Part shown: piece after piece, positions 31,330 through 41,716 of the stretch
Numbering within the stretch: position 1 is the stretch's first letter
Layout: the number at the start of each line of letters is the position of its first letter
Origin: Fluviicola sp.
Lineage (GTDB): Bacteria > Bacteroidota > Bacteroidia > Flavobacteriales_D > Crocinitomicaceae
Assembly: GCA_029866325.1 (NCBI GenBank)
Contig: JARWZO010000006.1
Location: forward strand, 1 to 64,000
Direction: 5' to 3'
DNA length: 64,000 nucleotides
Made by a program: the position numbers and the translations under genes
Notes under the pieces: model-generated
The model's input: the letters and a program-made list of their open reading frames with translations, nothing else
What the model was told of the DNA's origin: nothing
Databases searched by the model: none

Positions 31330-34300
31330 CTTCGATTTGATTTAACAGATTCATTGTTTCTTCCATAATTGTAACCGTCTCCTTCATTTCCTCATCCACA
31401 ATTTCAACATCTATGATGTCTAAATTTTCATCCGATTCTATGTATTCTGATAATCCTTGAATATTAGGAAATTTGAATGCGGTTAATACAGTTATTTTCT
31501 TATTCGAGATTTTATTTAATAAGCCTACCATTTTTACTATCTTAATGGAGTTACCACCAAGATCAAAAAAGTTGTCACTCATTCCAATTTTCTCAACTTC
31601 TAGTACATCTTTCCATATTTGTACTATTTTTTCTTCAATTTCATTTCTAGGAGCTATGTAGTCCATGTTATTCGTCAGACTATACTCCTGGATGGAAAGC
31701 AAAGCCTTGCGGTCAATTTTTCCATTGGCGTTTAAAGGTATACTTTTCACTGGTACAAATTGTGCCGGAATCATATAATCCGGCAACTTGTTTTTCAAGT
31801 AGATTTTGAGTTGTTCCTTTAACTTATTGACCCCAAACCATGGTTCATATTCACGTGAAACACTACTTTCCACCTTCGTGTTGTTTGGGTTTCGCGCTTG
31901 ATTTTGATCTGAGATTGCATACACATCATACAGCGATGTCCCTTCCAAATCAGCACTTTGTTCCACTATTACATGGAATCCTCTGGAGATTAGCATTTGC
32001 TCTATAATCTCTAAACGACTCTCCTCATCATGAATTTCAAGAACAATTTGTCTGATTTTTTTCCAATCCTTTTCATCTATTCCATTCAATACATCCATCT
32101 CCGCCTTTTCAACATCGATCTTAAGCAGGTCAATTTGTTGAATTTCGTTTTCGTGAATAACTTGAGAAAGCGTCTTGAGTTGGCATTTATACGATTCGGA
32201 AATTAATCTGTCATTCAACAATTGGCCTATTTCTTCTTCGGAAATTTGATTGGTCTCGTTTCGCTCGGTATTTTGAATAAATTTCTCAACGGTATCCCTC
32301 ACTTCATGTTCTTCGGCATATCTTCCCGAAAGGATTGTTGCGTTGCGATAATAGGTAAAAGTGGCTTCTTCTTCCTTATCGGATAATCCAATATTGAAAA
32401 CATGAAAATTCTCTTTATAAAGTGAGGTATTGCGTTCCAATAAATCAAAAATAGGAGGAACAGGTTCAAATGCGAACACAGTTACATTTTCGGCTATTGT
32501 AGTTGAGTGAATAGAAAACATTCCAAGGTTGGCTCCCACATCTACTATACAAGCATTGTCAGGAATAGTGATTCCATGTTTAAGATAAACTCTGTCCTCT
32601 ACAATTTCTTCATATAGAAATTGCAATTCAGATTTATTATTGGCGTAAATGCTTAATCCATTTGCCAACTCATAAAGTTCGATTTCATCATTAAAATCAT
32701 CTTTGGGGGCTTTGACAATGGTGTTTGCGGTAAAGGCGATGTGTTCATCGGGAACATAATAAACAACCAGTTCTTTATTGTTTTCTCTGGTTTCTTTAAC
32801 CAGAACCACGCTAGAATTTATCGCAGGATGTTCGTGTAACGCGGCTTCAATTTCCCCCAATTCTATGCGGTATCCTCTGATCTTTACCTGATCATCCATT
32901 CTTCCCAAATACTCAACATTTCCATCAGGTAACCAGCGACCTACATCACCGGTTTTGTACATCTGCTTACCGCTATCGAATGGATTCCGCACAAATTTTT
33001 CTGCCGTTTGCTCAGGTTTATTGAGATAACCTCTTGCGAGACCATCTCCGGCAATCATAATTTCTCCGGCAACTCCAATGGGGAGAAGTAGATTCTGCGA
33101 ATCCAAAATATAGATTTCAGTGTTTGAAATCGGTTTCCCGATAGGAATTTTTCGATCATCTTTGGAAGTCGTGAAATGGGTTACATCTATAGAGGCTTCT
33201 GTAGGACCGTACAAATTGTGAATCGGGATATCTACTTTTTCATACCACCTTCTTACCAAATCAGGAGCTAATGCTTCTCCGCTAGTAATCAATTTGGTAA
33301 GGCCAGACATTCTTTCGGTCAAATCTCTATAGGTAAAAATTGAAGAGATAAAAACATCCAACATGCTCGGAACAAAATGCAAGCAGGTAACCTGGTGTTT
33401 TTGAATTAATTCCAATATTCTATCCGGTGATGCAATGTCATTTTTATGACATAAAACCATTTTTGTTCCCCAACAAAGTGGCATGAAAATTTCCCATACC
33501 GACACATCAAAAGTAAACGTGGTTTTTTGAAGAATAACGTCTTTAGAAGTGAAGCCATATTGTTCCCACATCCATTGGATACGATTTACTACTCCACGAT
33601 GCTCCAGCATACATCCTTTCGGATTTCCGGTTGATCCTGAAGTGTAAAGTACATAGGCCAAATTGGAGGACGTTGTATCAAGAGCAGGGTTTTCACTTGA
33701 AAACTGATCGCTTTTTTTCTTGAAGCGACCTAATTCCAGTTCGTCAATCACAACTTTTGCCTTACTATCTTCTAAGATATAATTCAATCTGAGGGTAGGA
33801 TATTCCGGGTCAATGGGCATATAAGCGGCTCCGGATTTCAAAATCCCAAGAATGGAAATAATCATCCACTCACTTCTGTCAAGCATTACTCCGATTAACT
33901 CGTCTGGCAAAATAGCGTATTCCTTTCTCAGGTAATCACCCAGTTGATTTGCCTTTTCATTTAACTCACGATAGGTGTATGATCGATTTTCAATCACCAA
34001 TGCAACACTTTCAGGCGTTTTGTCCACTTGTTCTTCAAACAATTGTACCAGAGTTGCTTCGGTACGGTATGCCATTTTTGAATTATTGAATCCATGAATC
34101 AAGCGTTGTTGTTCCGATTCCGTCAAAAAGACCAATTGATTAAGCGATTCTTGAGGAGACGAAATAACTTTTTCTGATAATTGGACAAAATGAGTTGCCA
34201 GTTGAAAAACGGTTTCCTGCTTGTATATATCACTATTGAAAACCATTGTAAGCTCCAATGCATCATCAACTTCCTCAAAATTGAAAACCAAATCGAATCG

Positions 34301-37300
34301 GCTCATTGCATTATCAACACCTTGGTATTCTGATAATACAAAATCAGTATTTGCAGTAGTTTCGGCATTCAATTTGGTGTTTTGAAGTACGAGCATTACT
34401 TCAAATAATGCGTTTCTGCTTAAATCTCTTTTTAGATTTAGCGAATCGACCAATTCATCGAATTGAAATGCTTGATTTTCGTATGCCTTTAATGTAAGTT
34501 CTTTGCACTGCGCCAATAGTTGATGAAAACTATCTTGCTCATTAAATGTAGTTCTGAAAGCTAAGGTATTTAGGTAGAGGCCTATTTGATTCTCTAGTTC
34601 TACATGACCTCTACTAGCTATCGGACTTCCAATAATGATGTCTGTCTGCTTGGTGTATTTGTAAAGAAGCGCATTTAAAATTGTTAGCAAACTCATGAAC
34701 AAGGTGGTTCCTGTTTCCTGAGAAGCATTTTTCAGATCTTGACTTAATTTTTTATTGAACACCGTTTTAAACGATTTTCCGCGATACGTTTTTATGGCTG
34801 GTCTCACCCAATCTCCTTGTAACTCTAACACCGGAATTTCACCTTCAAACTGTTTGAGCCAATAAGCTTTTTGTAATTGGAGCTCTGGTTTTTTTAATTG
34901 TTCGTGTTGCCAATTGGCAAAGTCTTTGTAATGAATCCGCAATGGCGTCAATGTATTGACTTCATTATTCTGATGCAGATTGTAAAAAAGAAGTAATTCT
35001 TTTATCACAATCTGCATAGACCAGCCATCGCTGATAATATGGTGCATCACATAACTAAAGATCCATTCGTTCTCTTCAATCTGAAGCAAAGTTGCTCTGA
35101 TGAGAGGTCCTTTCTCCAAATCGAATGATGCATTAAATTCTGATTGAATCAGGTCATGAAGGAGCATTTGTTGAGATACCATCCCTCTTAAATCTTGCTT
35201 CACAATTTTAAAACCTATTGCCTCCTCAGCTAAAATAAATTGCTTTACTTCTCCTTGATTGTCTTCTTTAAAGACAGTTCTTAAGCTTTCGTGACGTGAA
35301 AAAAGTGCGTGAAATGCAAAATCTAACGAGTCTTCATTAATTGAACCGGAAAACCGGAAAACTCCTGGCATGTTGTAGGCCACATTAGCTTCAGTGATTT
35401 GACTAAGTATCCATAACCTTTTTTGCGAAGCTGTTAGTTCATAGTTGGGTGCCAATTCCAACCCTGGGATAATAAGAAAAGCCGTTTTACCCGTCTGCTG
35501 AATTAATGTTGCCTGCTGTTCTATTGTGGTATGGGTAAAAAGATCCGCCAATGGTATTTTTACATCAAAAACCTTGTGAATTTTAGTACTTAAACGGGTT
35601 ACACTTAAGCTATGTCCACCGATTTCAAAAAACCCCTGATGAATCCCAGAAACTTTCTTGTGCAATAATTCTTCCCAGATATTGGCTAATTTAATTTCTG
35701 TTTCGGTACAAGGGGCAACATCATTCGCCGCTCTTAAATCAATCGAATTATCCAATAAATTGACCAATTTATTTCGATCAGCTTTACCATTTGATGTAAG
35801 CGGGATGCTATCCACTACTACAAAATGGCCAGGAATCATATATGCAGGAAGCTGATGGGATAAATACGATCGTATTTCATTCGAAGAAAGTTGAACATCG
35901 CTTACAACAAATGCTACCAATTCCTTCCTATTCTCTTCATCAGCTTTTGCAAGTACAAGTGCCGCAGTAATTGCCGAATGGTTTTGCAGTACAGATTCAA
36001 TTTCGCCCAATTCGATTCGATATCCTCTAATCTTTACCTGATCATCAATTCTACCAAGAAACTCTATATTTCCATTAGAAAGCCATTTACCCAGATCACC
36101 CGTTTTGTATAACAATTGATCGTTGAAATAAGGGTGTTTGATAAATTTCGCATTCGTTAATTCCGGTTGATTGAAATATCCTCTTGCCAAGCTTTTTCCT
36201 GAAACACAAATTTCTCCCTGAATACCAATAGGAACCAAATTCAACTTATCATCAAGGATATAAACTGAATTATTTGCTATTGGTTTTCCAATAGGAATTG
36301 AAGATTCTGAATCGGTAACAGTAAAGCTGGTGGTTACAACCGTATTTTCAGTTGGTCCATAATTATTCACTACCTGATAGTTGGTTTTGGTAACGCGATG
36401 AAGCTGATCACCACCCAACAATAAGTAACGCAATGATTGATTATCGATTTCTTGAAACTGTTCGGCAAATTGTGTTGGTAAAAAGCTAATACTAATTTTA
36501 TTGTTCTCGTAAAAAGCATTGAGTGAAACCGTGTCCAAACGAATGTCTTCCGGTACAATGTATACCGATGCTCCGCTCAATAAATAAGGGAATAGTTCCC
36601 AAACACTGGCATCAAATGCAACTCCTGCGTATAGAGTAGCGCGGTCATTTTCACTAATTGAAAAATGAGATTGATGCCAAAACACCAGGTTTACAACATT
36701 CGCATGTTCCACAATAACCCCCTTCGGTTTGCCCGTTGTGCCTGAAGTATAGATCACATAAGCAGCATCGTTTGGATCGTTGATCAGATCTATCGCAGCA
36801 TTCGAATAATTGTGCTCCAGAGATTCAAAACGTTCCAGTTCATCTGTATCAATCAATAATTTGCAACCGCTGTCAGATTTGATATAAGCAATCCGTTCTG
36901 CCGGCGATTCAGGGTCGATTGGTACATAAGCCGCTCCCGATTTCAATATTCCCAACAACGCTATTACCTGCCATTCACTTCTATCCAAAACAATACCAAC
37001 CAAATCTTCACGCTGAATCCCATACATCGTTCGCAGGTACAAACCAAAACGCGTAGAGAGGAGATCCAACTCTGCATAACTCAACTGCTCGCCTTTGTGA
37101 ACTAGGGCAATGTTGGTAGGGTGGTTGAGCACCGCATGAGCAAAAAGTTCCGTAATAGTCCCTGCAGGATAAGATACCTCTGTGGCATTAAAATCATTCA
37201 ATAAAACCGATTTCTCACCCGTACTTATGTAGTCGATCTTGTTTAGAGACAATGTCGGGTCAGCACAAACTCCACCGATAACACCCTCGAAGTGCGTTAG

Positions 37301-40300
37301 CATCCGACCGATTGTCTCCGGTTCAAACAAATCCGAGTTGTATTCTATACTCAGTAATAATCCTTCAGGTAATTCACTAAAATGAAAGGTTAGGTCAAAC
37401 TTCGTTACAACCTGATCCGATTCCTCATAAGGTAAAATCGTAACATCACCCAATGATCTGGAAACAACCTCCTGATCGTTCAGGTTTTGAAGTACCATCA
37501 TCACATCAAAAAGTGCATTACGACTCAGGTCCCGTTGCACCGAAAGGGCTTCAACCAATTCATCAAACGGATACGATTGATGGGCATACGCTTCAAGGGC
37601 AACCGAAACCGACTCTTGAAGCACATCCAAAAAGGTAGCTTGTTGCGAAAAACGACTTCGGAAGACCAGTGTGTTTACATAATAACCTATCTGATTTTCC
37701 AAATCAATGTGATCACGGCCTGCAACCGGACTACCGATCAGGATATCATGCTGACCTGTATATCGGTAAAAAAGAGTGTTTAATGCAGCCAACAAACTCA
37801 TGTATAACGTCGCACCGTGTGATGCACCAAGTTCATGAAAATCTGCTACCAACGAAGGCTCCAAAAGAAGCGATAACTTCGAACCGTTATAGGTCTTCAA
37901 CGCAGGACGAAGATGATCAAAAGGTAGATCCAGGATCGGTAGATCGCCTCCCAATTGATTCATCCAATACGATTTACTTGATGAGAAAGCCTCAGTCTTA
38001 AGCTTCGATTGTTGCCAGTAAGAGTAGTCTTTGTAGTGCACACGAAGTGAAGCCTTTTCCGGTGCAATACCTGCTATCAAACCGGAGTAATTCTCAACTA
38101 ATTCATCTATCAGTACATTCATCGACCAGCCGTCACTAATGATATGGTGCATTGAAAAACTGAAAACATAACTTTGATCGGAGACTTGATAAATCCGGGC
38201 CCGTAACAAAGGTCCCTTTGATAAATCAAATGGTGTAACAAACTCAGAAGCGATGCCCTCACGAACAAGCTCTAAGTTGTTGGCAGAATCCCTCAGATCT
38301 TCGTAATCCATTACGAAGTTGGGCTCCGGTTGAATAATCTGAAAAAGCGCTCCTTCCGGATTCTCATAAATAACTGTTCTCAAGATCTCATGACGCTCTT
38401 GAAGCAGCTCAAACGACGCATTCAATTTATCACGGTCCAAAACACCCTCGAACCGGTATGCACCAGACATATTATAAGCAATGTTCCCTTGCGAAAACTG
38501 ACTTAAAACCCACAATCGACGCTGTGACGATGACAGCGGATAGAATTCCAGCTTTGGTGCCGTTTCAAAAAACGCATAATCGCTCCTCTCAGATTCAACA
38601 AGCAAACGCCCCAAAGACTCAATCGTGGTATGTGTAAACAACAACTTGAGGTCCACTACAACACCAAATGATTGATAAATACTATTCTTTAGGCGAAGTG
38701 CCTTCAAACTATGACCTCCCAATTCAAAGAAATCATCCTTGATACCAATACGATCCTGACCTAACAATTCCTGCCAAATCAATACCAATTTCTCCTCCTC
38801 CTTAGTTTTAGGCTCACTATATTCAACCGATCTCAGAATGTTTTTACTTGTTGGAACAGGTAATTTCTTTTTATCAATTTTTCCATTATTGGTCAACGGA
38901 AAATCTGCTATCGAAATAAAATATTCCGGCAGCATATACTCTGGCAAAAAGGTTTTTAGGTGATTTCTGACTTCAGTTATATTGACTTTCTGTTCTTCTG
39001 ATTTAATATAGGCAACAAGATAATTTTCGCCCTTTTCATTTTTAAACGACAGAGCTATCGCATTCCGAATAGGTTTGTAACTTGTTAACGCGTTTTCAAT
39101 TTCACCTAATTCTATGCGATGACCCCTTATCTTAATTTGTTCGTCTTTTCTACCGGCAAAATGAAGCTGTTGATTCTCCCATTTTCCAAAATCTCCCGTT
39201 CGATAAAGTCGAACTCCATCTAAAACAGGTACATGGATAAATTTTTCATCTGTTAGTTCTGAATTATTTCTATACCCTTTTGCAACCCCTGCACCACCTA
39301 TACAAATTTCGCCTATAAACCCATCCGGCACCTCTTGACCTTGTCCATTCAGCAAATAGATTTTTGTATTGGCGATTGGTATACCGATAGTTCCTATATC
39401 TTCTTTGGAAGATATACGATTGCATGTAGACCAAATGGTTGTTTCGGTTGGACCATACATATTCCAAAATTCCGAAGACGCACTCAATAAGCGTTCAGCA
39501 AGTGAACGATTCAGCAGTTCACCTCCGCAAAGTATTTTTAATCCCTGATTTCCACTCCAGCCGCTATCAAACAACATTTGCCAGGCAGATGGGGTTGCTT
39601 GCATGAACGATATATCGCTATCCGATAATACGTTCTTCAATGATTCTGCGTCTTTGACCATCTCTGAAGATGCAAGCACAACAGTTGCGCCTGTTATTAG
39701 AGGTAAGAACAGCTCCAATACCGAGATATCAAAAGAGTAAGTTGTTGTGGCAAGAAACCTGTCAGAAGCGGAAATAGCTATCCGTTCTTGCAAATCTATC
39801 AATAGATTCAACACATTTCCATGCGTAATTTCAACTCCTTTTGGAGCGCCAGTTGAACCGGAAGTGTAGATTACATAACATAAATCATTCGCTGATAAAG
39901 AAGAATCGATCGGTTCAAAATATACAGCTGTTTTTATCGGTTCAATTTCTTCAAGAAAAACAACATTTTCGTCAAATGGTTGTAGTCTTTCTTGAAATAA
40001 CTCTTGTGAAAGAATCAATTTTAACGAACTATCATTGACATAATGGGCAATTCTGCTTTCCGGTAAATCCGGGTCAATTGGTAAATAGGCTCCTCCTGAT
40101 TTCAAAATACCGATCAAAGCAGGTAATAGTTGTTCGGATCGTTTCAGGAATACACCAACCAAATCACCTTGCTTTAATTTACAGTCATTTCTCAAATAGT
40201 GAGCTATCCGATTACTTTGTCTGTCAAGCTCAGAATAAGAAATAATGTTCTCTTCAAACTCGAAAGCTGTATTATCAGGATTTTCAGTTACCTGTGCTTC

Positions 40301-41686
40301 AAAGTATCCAAGTAAATTTTCAGTGGAACTGAATGTACGGGAAACCCCAACATGCGTATCATTTTTCTTGAGGTGTACCTTTTTCAGCGGAAGCAAGGTA
40401 TTTCCAACAGCATTTTCAAGCAAGTGTTGGAACTGCTCTGTTAGGTTGCCTATCTGCTCTTCTGAAAAAAGATGAATTTTATAATCAAAGATAATTCGAA
40501 CATCCCAGCTATCATTATAATCCAAGATGTGTACAGAGAGGTCTTCTAACTGTTCATTTCTGGGCATGTGATGGATAGAAACCGGATTCCCATCGAAGTC
40601 AGATAAATAGCTGTTTCTTTCAAAAGAAAACAACGTATTATAGACTGTTTTTCCATTATCAAGTTCCTCCATCAGGTCAATCATAGGAAACTTGGAGTGC
40701 CGGTAACAACCACTTATTTCTTCCTTAGTTTTACGAGAAATACGAAGAATATCATCTTCGGAAGTTCCCGATAATGTAATCGGTAAGATGTTGAGAAACG
40801 CACCCACCGTGTTTTTTGATATCCGGCCATTTCGATTTAAAAGGGGGATTCCGACCACAAAATTTTCCTGGTCAAAAACCTTATTAATCAATGTATAAAA
40901 CAATGAAAGGAAATAGTGAAAATCAGCAATACCATGTGACTCGGCCAAAGCACAAATTTCATTGTAGACAGGGCGCTTCAGAATAATTTCTTTCCTTGCA
41001 GAAAAGAAGGAGGTATCAATTCCTGGTATTTTTTCATATTGAATGACATCTGGAGCATTCTTAAATTTTTCTATCCAAAATGCTTTATCATTTTCATACT
41101 TCACCGAATCCGTATAGGATTGATCTTCGAGGAGGTGTTTTGTAAAGTCGTGAAAAGGTTCGGAAGTATCGAAATAGGTGTTCTTTAGTTGCGAATAAAT
41201 TTCGGTTACTTGATTAAAAATCAATGACAAAGAGAAGCCATCCGCGATTAAATGATGTACTTTGACGTACCAGTAAAATGTATTCTCCGCTGACTTGAGT
41301 AGTACCGTTGTAAAAAATTCCGTCTCGATATTGGCACTGATTTTAAAATTTTCGTTGATCCAATTCTCACAATCCAAAACGGCATTTTCTGATGCTGAAA
41401 AATCGTAAAACGGTACTTCCAGCGAATAATTTTCATCGAAATAAAGTGCATCTTTTCCGTCTAAAGAAGTCATTCTTATACGCAACGCATTGTTTTGTCT
41501 TAACAACGCATCGATTGCCTGTTGAAAAACATCACGATCTACCTCTCCCTGAATGACAGCGTATCCTCCAATGTTGAACAATGCCGACATAGGATGCAAC
41601 CGTTGGGAAATCCAAATGGCATGTTGCACCTTGGTGAGAGGAAACAAGTTGCGGTCATTTTTTTCTTCTTCAGATAGCAGTTGCAT
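31319..41686 (-). CDS. Trimodular NRPS C-A-PCP-C-A-PCP-C-A(interrupted by FkbM methyltransferase)-PCP; predicted Gly-Leu-Ser
   Basis: Three C domains (VHHLIADGFS, MHHIISDGWS, MHHIISDGWS) and three A domains. Eye-read codes: A1 D-I-L-Q-L-G-M-I-W-K (Gly), A2 D-A-W-F-L-G-N-V-V-K (Leu), A3 D-V-W-H-I-S-L-I-D-K (Ser). Last PCP DNFFDLGGNSIKIV. Confidence 0.93.
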   Translation of the reverse strand: MQLLSEEEKNDRNLFPLTKVQHAIWISQRLHPMSALFNIGGYAVIQGEVDRDVFQQAIDALLRQNNALRIRMTSLDGKDALYFDENYSLEVPFYDFSASENAVLDCENWINENFKISANIETEFFTTVLLKSAENTFYWYVKVHHLIADGFSLSLIFNQVTEIYSQLKNTYFDTSEPFHDFTKHLLEDQSYTDSVKYENDKAFWIEKFKNAPDVIQYEKIPGIDTSFFSARKEIILKRPVYNEICALAESHGIADFHYFLSLFYTLINKVFDQENFVVGIPLLNRNGRISKNTVGAFLNILPITLSGTSEDDILRISRKTKEEISGCYRHSKFPMIDLMEELDNGKTVYNTLFSFERNSYLSDFDGNPVSIHHMPRNEQLEDLSVHILDYNDSWDVRIIFDYKIHLFSEEQIGNLTEQFQHLLENAVGNTLLPLKKVHLKKNDTHVGVSRTFSSTENLLGYFEAQVTENPDNTAFEFEENIISYSELDRQSNRIAHYLRNDCKLKQGDLVGVFLKRSEQLLPALIGILKSGGAYLPIDPDLPESRIAHYVNDSSLKLILSQELFQERLQPFDENVVFLEEIEPIKTAVYFEPIDSSLSANDLCYVIYTSGSTGAPKGVEITHGNVLNLLIDLQERIAISASDRFLATTTYSFDISVLELFLPLITGATVVLASSEMVKDAESLKNVLSDSDISFMQATPSAWQMLFDSGWSGNQGLKILCGGELLNRSLAERLLSASSEFWNMYGPTETTIWSTCNRISSKEDIGTIGIPIANTKIYLLNGQGQEVPDGFIGEICIGGAGVAKGYRNNSELTDEKFIHVPVLDGVRLYRTGDFGKWENQQLHFAGRKDEQIKIRGHRIELGEIENALTSYKPIRNAIALSFKNEKGENYLVAYIKSEEQKVNITEVRNHLKTFLPEYMLPEYFISIADFPLTNNGKIDKKKLPVPTSKNILRSVEYSEPKTKEEEKLVLIWQELLGQDRIGIKDDFFELGGHSLKALRLKNSIYQSFGVVVDLKLLFTHTTIESLGRLLVESERSDYAFFETAPKLEFYPLSSSQRRLWVLSQFSQGNIAYNMSGAYRFEGVLDRDKLNASFELLQERHEILRTVIYENPEGALFQIIQPEPNFVMDYEDLRDSANNLELVREGIASEFVTPFDLSKGPLLRARIYQVSDQSYVFSFSMHHIISDGWSMNVLIDELVENYSGLIAGIAPEKASLRVHYKDYSYWQQSKLKTEAFSSSKSYWMNQLGGDLPILDLPFDHLRPALKTYNGSKLSLLLEPSLVADFHELGASHGATLYMSLLAALNTLFYRYTGQHDILIGSPVAGRDHIDLENQIGYYVNTLVFRSRFSQQATFLDVLQESVSVALEAYAHQSYPFDELVEALSVQRDLSRNALFDVMMVLQNLNDQEVVSRSLGDVTILPYEESDQVVTKFDLTFHFSELPEGLLLSIEYNSDLFEPETIGRMLTHFEGVIGGVCADPTLSLNKIDYISTGEKSVLLNDFNATEVSYPAGTITELFAHAVLNHPTNIALVHKGEQLSYAELDLLSTRFGLYLRTMYGIQREDLVGIVLDRSEWQVIALLGILKSGAAYVPIDPESPAERIAYIKSDSGCKLLIDTDELERFESLEHNYSNAAIDLINDPNDAAYVIYTSGTTGKPKGVIVEHANVVNLVFWHQSHFSISENDRATLYAGVAFDASVWELFPYLLSGASVYIVPEDIRLDTVSLNAFYENNKISISFLPTQFAEQFQEIDNQSLRYLLLGGDQLHRVTKTNYQVVNNYGPTENTVVTTSFTVTDSESSIPIGKPIANNSVYILDDKLNLVPIGIQGEICVSGKSLARGYFNQPELTNAKFIKHPYFNDQLLYKTGDLGKWLSNGNIEFLGRIDDQVKIRGYRIELGEIESVLQNHSAITAALVLAKADEENRKELVAFVVSDVQLSSNEIRSYLSHQLPAYMIPGHFVVVDSIPLTSNGKADRNKLVNLLDNSIDLRAANDVAPCTETEIKLANIWEELLHKKVSGIHQGFFEIGGHSLSVTRLSTKIHKVFDVKIPLADLFTHTTIEQQATLIQQTGKTAFLIIPGLELAPNYELTASQKRLWILSQITEANVAYNMPGVFRFSGSINEDSLDFAFHALFSRHESLRTVFKEDNQGEVKQFILAEEAIGFKIVKQDLRGMVSQQMLLHDLIQSEFNASFDLEKGPLIRATLLQIEENEWIFSYVMHHIISDGWSMQIVIKELLLFYNLHQNNEVNTLTPLRIHYKDFANWQHEQLKKPELQLQKAYWLKQFEGEIPVLELQGDWVRPAIKTYRGKSFKTVFNKKLSQDLKNASQETGTTLFMSLLTILNALLYKYTKQTDIIIGSPIASRGHVELENQIGLYLNTLAFRTTFNEQDSFHQLLAQCKELTLKAYENQAFQFDELVDSLNLKRDLSRNALFEVMLVLQNTKLNAETTANTDFVLSEYQGVDNAMSRFDLVFNFEEVDDALELTMVFNSDIYKQETVFQLATHFVQLSEKVISSPQESLNQLVFLTESEQQRLIHGFNNSKMAYRTEATLVQLFEEQVDKTPESVALVIENRSYTYRELNEKANQLGDYLRKEYAILPDELIGVMLDRSEWMIISILGILKSGAAYMPIDPEYPTLRLNYILEDSKAKVVIDELELGRFKKKSDQFSSENPALDTTSSNLAYVLYTSGSTGNPKGCMLEHRGVVNRIQWMWEQYGFTSKDVILQKTTFTFDVSVWEIFMPLCWGTKMVLCHKNDIASPDRILELIQKHQVTCLHFVPSMLDVFISSIFTYRDLTERMSGLTKLITSGEALAPDLVRRWYEKVDIPIHNLYGPTEASIDVTHFTTSKDDRKIPIGKPISNTEIYILDSQNLLLPIGVAGEIMIAGDGLARGYLNKPEQTAEKFVRNPFDSGKQMYKTGDVGRWLPDGNVEYLGRMDDQVKIRGYRIELGEIEAALHEHPAINSSVVLVKETRENNKELVVYYVPDEHIAFTANTIVKAPKDDFNDEIELYELANGLSIYANNKSELQFLYEEIVEDRVYLKHGITIPDNACIVDVGANLGMFSIHSTTIAENVTVFAFEPVPPIFDLLERNTSLYKENFHVFNIGLSDKEEEATFTYYRNATILSGRYAEEHEVRDTVEKFIQNTERNETNQISEEEIGQLLNDRLISESYKCQLKTLSQVIHENEIQQIDLLKIDVEKAEMDVLNGIDEKDWKKIRQIVLEIHDEESRLEIIEQMLISRGFHVIVEQSADLEGTSLYDVYAISDQNQARNPNNTKVESSVSREYEPWFGVNKLKEQLKIYLKNKLPDYMIPAQFVPVKSIPLNANGKIDRKALLSIQEYSLTNNMDYIAPRNEIEEKIVQIWKDVLEVEKIGMSDNFFDLGGNSIKIVKMVGLLNKISNKKITVLTAFKFPNIQGLSEYIESDENLDIIDVEIVDEEMKETVTIMEETMNLLNQIEDEE
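31900..32710 (-). other. FkbM-family methyltransferase domain embedded between A8 and A9 of the third A domain
   Basis: YLKHGITIPDNACIVDVGANLGMFSIHSTTIAENVTVFAFEPVPPIFDLLERNTSLY...IDLLKIDVEKAEMDVLNGI, located after VKIRGYRIELGEIE and before KLPDYMIPAQF. Confidence 0.88.
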
Positions 41687-41716
41687 AATGTATTCTAGTT
41701 GTTTAGAGAACAGTGG

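Noticed and set aside
31319-41686. CRISPR array or tandem repeat as an explanation for the repeated tracts in NRPS genes
   Set aside because: Repeats are homologous module segments thousands of bases apart, not short direct repeats with spacers.
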